From Patella vulgata (Eukaryota > Mollusca > Gastropoda > Patellidae), in the NCBI RefSeq assembly GCF_932274485.2, contig NC_065884.2, positions 35,483,540-35,547,539 of the forward strand: 64,000 nucleotides of DNA, read 5' to 3'. Shown here piece by piece: positions 55,632 to 64,000 of this stretch. Position 1 is the first letter of the stretch, and the number at the start of each line of letters is the position of its first letter. The notes beneath the pieces are model-generated. The model was not told the DNA's origin. It made no database searches and was given only the letters and a program-made list of their open reading frames with translations. Position numbers and translations under genes: made by a program.

Positions 55632-58600
55632 AAAATTAACCGATGGCATATAATATTTAATGTATGATAAAGTCAAAATAGTCGATTTCGGTTTTTGGTG
55701 TTGCGCTCATTTTAAAAAAAATGTCTTTTACGGATAATGTGTATAGTACTAATAGCAATCACATACGGAAGAGGCGATAAGATCCCTTTGCATTTGGAAT
55801 TTCAAAATTAATTAAAACCAAATTTAAATTCCGAAAATCGGTTGTTTATTTTTTGCTGAAACTCCTTTTTTTAATCTGATCAAAATGGGAGTAAGTCACA
55901 GAGTGGTAATGGGCGTATTGTGTCCAAATTTCATGGTTTTGGGACAATCGGTGCCGGTGTCGTGGCGAAATTCCACTTTTTTCGCCCTTACAGAAGCCGT
56001 AAATGGCGGAAAAAAACGAACGGCAGGAACCGTGTCAAGAACAAACGACCTGAACTAATGCAGGTATCCCCTTGAAGTTTTCAGTGCACCTAGGTACCAA
56101 CGTGAAAAGTTCCTCGCCGGAATTTGGTAGTCAACGTACCTTTGGTTCCAGCGTGGGGCATGCGCGAAGTAAAAAGAAATTACGGTCGATTTTTGGGATT
56201 TTGGGTATATTTCGGAGTGGTTTGGTAGATGACGGTGGATCAGGGACTCAGATTGATCTAACATGGCGATCATAACACAACATGATAATCACTTTGAAGT
56301 ATGAGTAAATTTTCGCGACCAGGTTGATTTGCTCTACCCAGGCAACGTTCCTGTGCTCCGATTGCCTTCAAATTTGCACAGAATGTACCTTAGGATTCTA
56401 GCTATCACATATTAAAAATAGAAGAGTGTTGGATTCCGAGAACGTTCAAAATAAATTCAAAACCCACCCCCAACAATCAAAGGTTTTTTGCATAAAAAAT
56501 TGCCGTATTTTATCGAATTTTTATTGTTCTTGATATCTAAGGATTTTCTCAATTTAATATGTGATAAATATCATCGCAGCGCAGCAAACCGCTAGAAATT
56601 CCAGAGATTTGGACCACCGGAAGGATGCCTCAGCAGTCAAAAAAGGTCAAAATAGGCGATTTCGGTTTCTAGTGTCGATACATCGTTACGGTCATTTTAA
56701 AAAATTGTCTTTTAAGGATAATGTGTATAGTACCAATACCTATCACATAAGGAAGAGGCGATAAAATCTCTTTGCATTTGCAATTTCAAAATTAATTAAA
56801 ACCAATATTAAATTCCGAAAATCGTTTTTTTGCTAAAACTCTTTTTTTTTTAATCGGATCAAAATGGGAGTAAGGCACAGAGTCCGGGGTGGTAATGGGC
56901 GTATTCTTTCCAAATTTCATGGTTTTCGGACAAACGGCGCCGGTGTCGTGGCGAAATTCCTCTTTTTTCGTCCTTACTGAAGCCGTAAATCGCGGAAAAA
57001 ACCAAACGGCAGGAACCATGTGAAGAACAAACGACCTGAACGAATGCAGGTATCGCCTTGAATTTTTCAGGGCACCTAGGTACCAACGTGAAAAGTTCCT
57101 CGCCGGAATTTGGTAGTCATTGTACCTTTGGTTCCAGCGCGGCGCATGCGCGAAGTCAAAAGAAATTATGGTCGATTTTGGGTATATTTCGGAGTGGTTT
57201 GGTAAGTGACGGTGTATCTAAGATGGCGGTCATAACACAATATTATAATAACTTTAAAGAATGAACAAATTTCCGCGACCGGGTTGATTTGCTCTGCCCA
57301 GGCAACGTTCCTGTGATCCGATTGCCTTCAAATTTGCACAGAATGTACCTTGGGATTCTAGTTATCACATATTAAAAATAGAAGAGTGTGGGATTCCGAG
57401 AACGTTCAAAATAAATTCAAAACCCACCCCAACCATCAAAGTTTTTTAGCTTAAAAAATTGCCGTATTTTATCGAATTTTTATTGTTCTTGATATCTGAA
57501 CATTTTCTCAATTTAATATGTGATAAGTATCATCGAGGCGCAGCCAACCGCTAGAAATTCCAGAGATTTGGACCACCGGAAGGATGCCTCAGTAGTCAAA
57601 AAAGGTCAAAATAGGCGATTTCGGTTTCTAGTGTCGATACATAGTTACGGTCATTTTAAAAAATTGTCTTTTAAGGATAATGTGTATAGTACCAAAACCT
57701 ATCACATACGGAAGAGGCGATAAAATCTCTTTGCATTTGCAATTTCAAAATTAATTAAAACCAATATTAAATTCCGAAAATCATTTTTTTGCTAAAACTC
57801 TTTTTTTTTTTTAATCGGATCAAAATGGGAGTAAGGCACAGAGTCCGGGGTGGTAATGGGCGTATTGTGTACAAATTTCATGGTTTTCGGACAATCGGTG
57901 CCGGTGTCACGGCGAAATTCCACTTTTTTTCCCCAAATAGAAGCCGTAAATTGACTTGAGGCCAGGGTCCTTGAAGTTGTACAGCTGCACCCGGTGACCG
58001 ATATTTATTTAACGGGGAATAAGTGATAATTCATATTATAGCAGTAAATAATTAAAATATTTCATAGAGATTATAATAATATGTAAGCTTATATCATGTC
58101 TGGGTATAACAGGGTTAAAACCAATATTAAATTCCGAAAATCGTTTTTTTGCTAAAATTCTTTTTTTTTTAATTTTAATGGTATCAAAATGAAGGTAAAG
58201 CACGAAGTCTGGGGTGGTAATGGGCGTATTGTGTCCAAATTCCATAGTTTTCGGACAATCGGTGCCGGTGTCACGGCGAAATTCCACTTTTTTCCCCTCA
58301 TGTGACAAGAACAAACGACTTGAACGAATGCAGGTATCACCTTGAAATTTTCAGGGTATCTAGGTACCAACGTGAAAAGTTGCTCGCCGGAATTTAGTAC
58401 TCATGGTACCGTTGGTTCCTGTGTAGCGCATGACCAGCTAAACTCGAAAACAACCTTGTCGGCACGGAAAACATCAAAGGAGAAATTCGAATTTTTGAAA
58501 TATTCAAATACCAAACAATCGACCATGATCCAGGCTATCCTGAAATGTAATAATTTCGGTAATAGGAGACACATTCTCTAAGTCACGACCAATTGTGTAT

Positions 58601-59400
58601 GTTTTCAAGCCCATTAATGTGGATTTTTCACTATTTTTCATTTTCAATTCAAAATGGCGTCCATCAGTTGACCTAAATCAAAATTCTACTGCCTACATTT
58701 TATGGGCTTACCTTCAAGGATTTGGAAAATATAATCCCCTTGTCTGTAAGTAAAATATCAAAAAAGCCATAGCGATATTTCACATTTCAAGATGGTGGCA
58801 CTTCCGGTTTGGGCTACAAACTCCATTTTTTTGTGTACGAATCAGTAGTGTCGCAACTAGTAAAGAAATACAATTTCAAGGCAATCGGACCTATATTTCG
58901 TTGATTTTTTTTAAAATTTTTATCCTTAATTTCATCAAAGGGAGATAATACAGAAAATTTCTAATGACATTTTTCAAGTTGTATCGGTAAGATCTACTTA
59001 TATACTGAATTTCATGAAAATCGTGCAACTATTAAAGAAGTTGTCAAGTTGATTTTAACTTCCGGTTCGAAATCACAGCGACGAATTTTTGAAATTCGAA
59101 AATCCGAAATAGCAGATTTGAAGTAAATGATTCAAGGTACTCAAAGAATTTTTTTTTAGTAAAATAGGATAAAAAGTCACAAAGTTACAGCAATGTAGGT
59201 CAAATGCATTCGTTCGTAAAATTCGGTGATTTCGGATGTGTAAAACTTTTTGAAAACATACCTATTCCAAAGCCACCACCCAAATTTTTTTTTTGGGGGG
59301 GGGTAGGTCAAAGTTTCAGAAAGATCCCACGGTTAGATTCTGAGATATAAGATTTGCAGGAATAACACAAAAAAAAAAAAAAATAATAATAATAATAATA

Positions 59401-59450
59401 ATAATAATCTTAACAGAAACAATAAGCTTTCATATGTAATACATATGTAT
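59401..59450 (+). repeat. Partial terminal hairpin module (HP1 truncated)
   Basis: CTTAACAGAAACAATA and the left arm TAAGCTTTCATAT are present, but the right arm is replaced by GTAATACATATGTATTAATA. No CTAGA follows. Confidence 0.65.
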
Positions 59451-59990
59451 TAATAATTTTAACTTTTGGTTTATATTCACATATTAATAAAATTCATAAG
59501 GTCATATAGATTTCAAAAAATTGTTTCTAACTTGTTCAGTTGCGGAGAAATAGGCGATTTTCAACAGGTCACTTTTCAAGGTTTTTGGTCCATAAAAGTG
59601 TCAATTATTATTCGATTTTCATAAAATTTTCACTGTGTGATACCTAATGCCATTTACAATTTCATACAAGTAATTTAAGATTTTCATTATCGCCGGAAGT
59701 AACGTCATTTCGGCAAAAACTGTATTTTTAGCCTTCAAAACAGATATTTTATTCAAATGGGTCTGATTTGTAATGTTTTTTAAAATTATGATATTTGATT
59801 CCAATCAACAAATAGATTGAACCCATACGATCATACAGATATCAGAAAATGATTTCTAACTTGTACGGTTGCAGAGAAATAGACGGTTTTCTACAAGTCA
59901 CTTTTCAAGGTTTTTGGTCTATAAAAGTGGTAATTATTATTCGATTTACATAAAAAATTTCACCATGTGATGCCTTATGCCATTTCATAT
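59451..59990 (-). repeat. Inverted copy of the 2.2-2.8 kb segment
   Basis: Reverse complement of about 2,2xx-2,790: for example TTGTTTCTAACTTGTTCAGT here matches ACTGAACAAGTTAGAAACCA at 2,742. It includes two of the about 310-bp sub-repeats. Confidence 0.8.
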
Positions 59991-61545
59991 TTTTGGACTC
60001 ACGCCATAGTCCACCGATAGGACTCTGAGTAAAAGAAGCTTAAGAAAAATCGTAGTTTTCGTTTTCGAGAAAATGGCGTCTCAAAATGCTCCAAAACGGA
60101 AAATACTAGATTTTCGGCGTACCATAATTTATTTTCTAGCCGTCTAAATCGTATCATTCAGATGTCATATGATAGTCCATTAATGGGGCTATCCAGCGAT
60201 ACTTTAGTTCTTTTGGTCTGCTAACATCTGATGGAGAAATCAAGTTTTTCGCAAGAGCGCTATTTTTTTAAACCTTTTTTCTTCATTTTTTGCATACTAC
60301 CTGTATGGAGATTATTGTCGGGATAGTTTTAATAACCGGGTTGGCTTATCAAATAGCCACAGGGCTATGTAATGATCTTTTACATTGTCTGATCAGATAA
60401 AATGCCCCTGGGAAATCCTATGTTCAATAGTGCCAAAAATGCAAAAATGTCAATATATCGAAAATTAAATTTAAATATTTCAATACATATTATACATCGT
60501 TAGAATCGTAATTACGTCAGCTATCAGAATATGTAACTTTTTTGTAAAAATTCGTTTAAATAATAAAGTAATAGAGCATTTTCCAAAATTTCACGATTTT
60601 TCAACTTTTTTCGATTTTCAGTACGTTATTTTACCTATTCCAGAAATTTCAATGTCTTATTGGACGGATTCATGCACAAGACTGCCAGAGGGACTCTCGA
60701 TAGGGAAAGTTTAAAAAAAATCCTTGGAGCAGTTTTCGAGATACAGACGTCCAAAGACGCTCCAAATCAGAAAATACCTGATTTTCAGCATGTCATATTT
60801 TGCTGCCCTCTCATAGGATCCGTGTGAAATGGGTATCATATGACAGTCAAATCCGCGGGCCATCCAACAATACTTTAATTTCTTTAATCCGTTGATATCG
60901 CGTGGAGAAATCACGTTTTTCCCAAAAGCACCCATTTTTTGCGTTTTCTTTCGACCACTTCCGGTTTAAGGATTCTTGTCGAAATAGTTTTATCAGTTGG
61001 TTTTGGACTATAACTTCATGTTCCATAAGTTTCAGAAACGTCAATTCGGCCGTAAAACGAAATTCGGGCACACAAAATGGGCAAAAAATTCGAAAAAATT
61101 CGAAAACTAAAGGGTGATAACTCTGAATGAAAGTTATATTACTGGAATCGGATTGCCTTCAGCAATCCAAAAATATAGGTCAAATTTGAAAATTTTGAAA
61201 AATTACAAAAATTGTCTCCTAAACAACGTATTTTCAAATTTCGAACGACAAAAGCCATAGATGAATGTTCGAAATTGAAAAATGTGAGATAGCCATTGTC
61301 TCGAAAAAGATTCTGGGTTTCCAAAAATGTGAATTGTTTTTAAATAGGTAAAGAATTGGCGAAACCACGGCCAATTTTTTATTTATTGCTACCGTTCAAA
61401 ATTCGGCCACTTCCGGTCTGCGCAGAAGTTTCAAAAATACTTTTTCGAGTAACCACTGGATGGTTTACCGAGAGAAAATTGAACCCCAGATCGATATCTG
61501 TTTTCGATCATGGAGAAAAAGGCTTCCGCGGTAAATAATAATAAT
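59991..61545 (+). repeat. Family A unit, 3' part (second copy of unit 3)
   Basis: From GGACTCACGCCATAGTCCAC the sequence follows 7,250-8,752 with small indels; final offset 52,796. Ends in AATAATAATAA. Confidence 0.82.
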
Positions 61546-61583
61546 AACTAGATCTGCTAAGCAGATATTAAAGCTTTCATATT
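61546..61583 (+). repeat. Terminal hairpin module, ATCTGC-TAA-GCAGAT type, copy 2
   Basis: Same as 8,753-8,790. Confidence 0.8.
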
Positions 61584-62805
61584 CACAGTCACTGTCACAT
61601 GTCATAGAAATAATATGAACAGAAAAAAAAAAATCATTATAATGAGTAAAAATTTGGTGAAGTTAATTCGATTTTTCACTGGTAAATAATTAAATAGACA
61701 AGTGGCATAACTTGACCCGCATCCCATCAGCTATCCTGAAAAATGCTGGAAAAATTAAACAAGTAAATTGTGTTTAGTACTGGGTTAATTAAGACAGGCA
61801 TATGCCTTTGCTATACAGGATGACATGAGGGAAATTTAGCTTGGGAGGTGTAGGCCTGCAGCCAAAATTTCTAGCTAGCTTAGAAACACAACTCCGCTAC
61901 ACGGTCTTCCATAAAAGAAAAACTATACATTTTTGGAAAGCTTATGATGCCAGGAAGACAAAATCTGGGAGTTCCAAGCAAAATGTTTGCAATTTATTGA
62001 TTAAGGGCCAGATGAAATTCGTCAAAATTGTCAAATAAATGCTATTTGTGTACTAACAATTCTGAAGTTGACATAAAATTAAATAGTTGGTAAAACACCT
62101 CATGCCTTCATCCTTGGCAATGAACAGTTTATTGGACAGATTTTGATGTAAATAAAAATGCTCAAAACACAAATGTCATGGGTGAATAAAGAATTGTGGA
62201 AATCCATTAACGGTAAAAAAGAATTATCTCCCTTTCTGTCAAATGCCTGTAATTGATAGACTATCAGGTCTTGTATGAATCATAAGACCAGGTGTGGGCA
62301 AACAAGCCCAATAATTATTTTGTTTGTTGGATCTCAAGGGCCTGTTAGGGTTGGTTGTTGGATGTTTGCTCAGAAATTATCGCTTGTATGGAACATGCTA
62401 GAGTCGATTTGTAGCATATTCTAGCCAGGGGATATGTTTGACAGTAGTTGAGTGATATGCTTTTGAAATAATGGAGATCAGTAGCACTTTATAAGCATTG
62501 AACAACATGATTTTTTTCCACTAAGATAAACATTCTAAACCCACATACATGTTCCCTTTCAATTAGCCACTACAGTATTTTTACAACTGTACATGTAGCT
62601 GTGAACTACTATTTCGGATATGATTAATGGTCAAATTACAAACATACATGTAGATATAAGTTAAAAAAAATAATTGTGTATCTGGGCTGGAATGAAGGGA
62701 AAGGTTAGAAAACAGGATGAACAGTTGTGAAAGTATTTATTAAAGTGAAACAATCATTGAAAATCAAAATTAAACAGTTACTCTGCACATCAAATGTCAT
62801 CAAAG
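61584..62805. repeat. Segment D1, second copy
   Basis: Nearly identical to 8,791-10,010. A 65-codon open frame (61,841-62,038) is open here and closed by a stop in the other copy; no domain recognised. AATAAA on the minus strand at 62,741-62,736. Confidence 0.75.
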
Positions 62806-62919
62806 TTAATCTTCATTATCATCATCACTGTCACTAAATGTATTAACATCAAATTCGGTCTCTTTAACAGTTTTTTTTTCATTTTCACATTGACTACACA
62901 TGCACAGGTCTGTACAAGA
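62806..62919 (-). CDS. Probable terminal coding exon, cysteine-rich with acidic tail (second copy)
   Basis: Same 37 codons as at 10,011-10,124. Here the upstream side is preserved: a SINE (62,920-63,204) with a 10-base duplication splits the frame, and beyond it the minus strand stays in frame for about 14 more codons (to about 63,256; ..RKNHKWPAKL) before a stop or an unseen splice site. The pre-insertion reading would be ..PAKLSCTDLCMCSQCEN.. The conservation of the frame across both copies is uninformative because the copies are nearly identical. A CXC/tesmin-like end is a guess. Confidence 0.42.
   Translation of the reverse strand, partial: SCTDLCMCSQCENEKKTVKETEFDVNTFSDSDDDNED
62910..62919. 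repeat. Target-site duplication, left
   Basis: CTGTACAAGA; repeated at 63,205-63,214. It overlaps the first codons of the exon on the minus strand. Confidence 0.8.
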
Positions 62920-63204
62920 AAGGGGGGTTGGGATGGCCTAGAGTGCCGCGCTTCGACCTCTAGCTGGTCGGTCACCTCTGGCTTGTGGCTGTGGCTTTGA
63001 TCCCAGGTGTGAGCGTATGTGGCATGGAGATAGAGGCGTCTTCTCAACCTCGTGGGTTTCCTCCGGGCACTCCGGTTTCCTCTCACTGCTAAAGACCCAT
63101 ACGCGCAAGCGAATTATTGAAATAAAATTGAAACTGTATGTTAGTCCCAAAATGACCTAGTTTGTGTTGAGTGGACGTTAAACCCCATTTCTCTCTCTCT
63201 CTCT
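62920..63204 (+). mobile_element. Full-length SINE, 285 bp, tRNA-like head, (TC)n tail
   Basis: Head with GGATGGCCTAGAGTGCCGCG and B-box-like GGCTTTGATCCC, body ACCTCGTGGGTTTCCTCCGG, ATACGCGCAAGCGAATTATT, then GAGTGGACGTTAAACCCCAT and (TC)n. Perfect 10-base (11 with one flanking T) target-site duplication. It shares its last about 170 bases with the short SINEs at 31,792 and 48,651. Confidence 0.88.
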
Positions 63205-63214
63205 CTGTACAAGA
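63205..63214. repeat. Target-site duplication, right
   Basis: CTGTACAAGA after the (TC)n tail. Confidence 0.8.
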
Positions 63215-63660
63215 CAACTTTGCTGGCCATTTATGATTCTTTCTCTTATGACATCTTCACAGAATATATTGTATGTGGTTTAATATTCGACGGAGGGCTA
63301 GTCATCTTTGCTGAAAAATATAAATAAACATATACATGTACACAATTAAAACAAAATTCTGGAGCTTGGTTTACTCTCATTAATTTCGTACAACAGAGGA
63401 AAAAGACACTTACACAGGGGTTAACATCTTATTTTCATGCAGAAACCAGCTAATGAAGACAGGAAGGCATTAGCAGTACAAGGAGAGATAGAGAGGAGAA
63501 TTGCGGTTTAACGTCCACTGGACAAAAACATAGTAATTTCAAGACTCACCCATGGTTCAGTTTTATTTGAATAATACCAGTGGCAAGAAGGCGGAGAATA
63601 CAAATAAAAAAAACATCACAAATATTTACCTTTCTGATAACTGTCTAAGAAATTCAGTAC
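63215..63660. other. Unique stretch with a diverged antisense SINE fragment
   Basis: 63,215-63,256 probably continues the minus-strand exon. 63,487-63,578 is a diverged antisense SINE tail (TTTAACGTCCACTGGACAAA, TTCAGTTTTATTTGAATAAT). The rest shows nothing. This stretch is absent from the first copy of the locus, which jumps at 10,310. Confidence 0.5.
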
Positions 63661-64000
63661 ATTAGCCACAATCCATGCGGGTGCTGTGAAATTTCTAGAG
63701 GAGGGAGCTGGAACCCATGAGCCCGTTAAATTCGCCACTGTAAATGAGCAGAGCTACATCAAACCTAATTTTGAGTCCCTCAGTGATAAATAACTTGATT
63801 CAAAATCGTATTATAGCCCCAACGACGATTTGATGAATGGAGACCGTAACGTTACGACAAAGTCTAACACTGTAAGTACCAAATAGTCATACGAGATATG
63901 TGCATCTCATCAAATTCAGCTTATACCATACCCACAATAATGTTACGGAGTCAGTGAGTTCAAGTTAGACAATACGCTGACCTTCCACTGACCATGCTTA
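63661..64000. repeat. Segment D2, third copy (cut by window end)
   Basis: ATTAGCCACAATCCATGCGG onward matches 10,426-10,766 and 27,199 onward. It shares TAAGTACCAAATAG with the 27-kb copy where the 10-kb copy has TAAGTAACAAATAG. Confidence 0.88.

Larger units (their letters stand above)
54661..59400 (+). repeat. Family B element, longest form (about 4.75 kb)
   Basis: Same order as the preceding element but with the middle module present about four times (55,640-56,310; 56,320-57,260; 57,280-57,970; 58,100-58,330). Markers are GATAAATATCATCGCAGCGC at 56,560 and TGATAAGTATCATCGAGGCG at 57,522. Terminal ACTTCCGG near 58,800 and 59,058. Ends in A13 and eight or more AAT triplets. Confidence 0.8.

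Overview
The window is AT-rich, repeat-dominated eukaryotic nuclear DNA, most likely from an invertebrate and, by its short tRNA-derived SINEs with (TC)n or (TTTCA)n tails and its Tx1/L1-type LINE, most likely a mollusc. This taxonomic call is inference. No complete host gene was found. The protein-coding content is one LINE with two long ORFs (about 34.4-41.0 kb) and one short cysteine-rich, acidic terminal exon present twice on the minus strand (10,011-10,124 and 62,806-62,919).

Layout. 1-8,754: three head-to-tail noncoding units (family A, about 2.5 kb, each built of about four degenerate 0.5-0.6 kb sub-repeats), with an extra 1.8 kb segment after the first. 8,755-10,310: a duplicated unique segment with the terminal exon and a truncated SINE. 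10,311-22,610: a segment (D2) leading into a near-identical tandem array of a 3.52-3.55 kb unit (three full copies and a partial fourth). 22,611-26,262: a longer element of family B. 27,084-28,872: second copy of D2. 28,873-31,140: unique sequence D3, repeated at 46,440-48,650. 31-33.3 kb: family B sequence with SINEs and a cluster of hairpins. 33.3-41.9 kb: the LINE, its flanks and an intact-looking SINE with a target-site duplication. 42.1-46.4 kb: diverged family B elements. 48.65-49.3 kb: SINE copies and a local tandem duplication. 49.3-59.4 kb: three family B elements head to tail. 59.4-60.0 kb: an inverted copy of sequence from 2.2-2.8 kb. 60.0-64.0 kb: second copy of 7.25-10.3 kb followed by D2 again, so the two ends of the window repeat each other about 52.8 kb apart.

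The most unusual signal is a recurring structured module that closes most noncoding elements: an A-tract, (AAT)n, sometimes a spacer plus a hairpin, then ACTAGA, a second hairpin and a third, near-palindromic hairpin. It occurs about 15 times. Its stems vary in sequence while pairing is kept, and two divergent copies of the first hairpin both have a GAAA loop. This suggests selection or copying at the level of a folded nucleic acid. Elements are joined head to tail at this module, like cassettes sharing one boundary. The mechanism is not evident, and no associated recombinase or transposase is visible in the window.

Coordinates of repeat modules were read by eye from shared sequence and are accurate to a few bases at named motifs, but only approximate at diverged edges.
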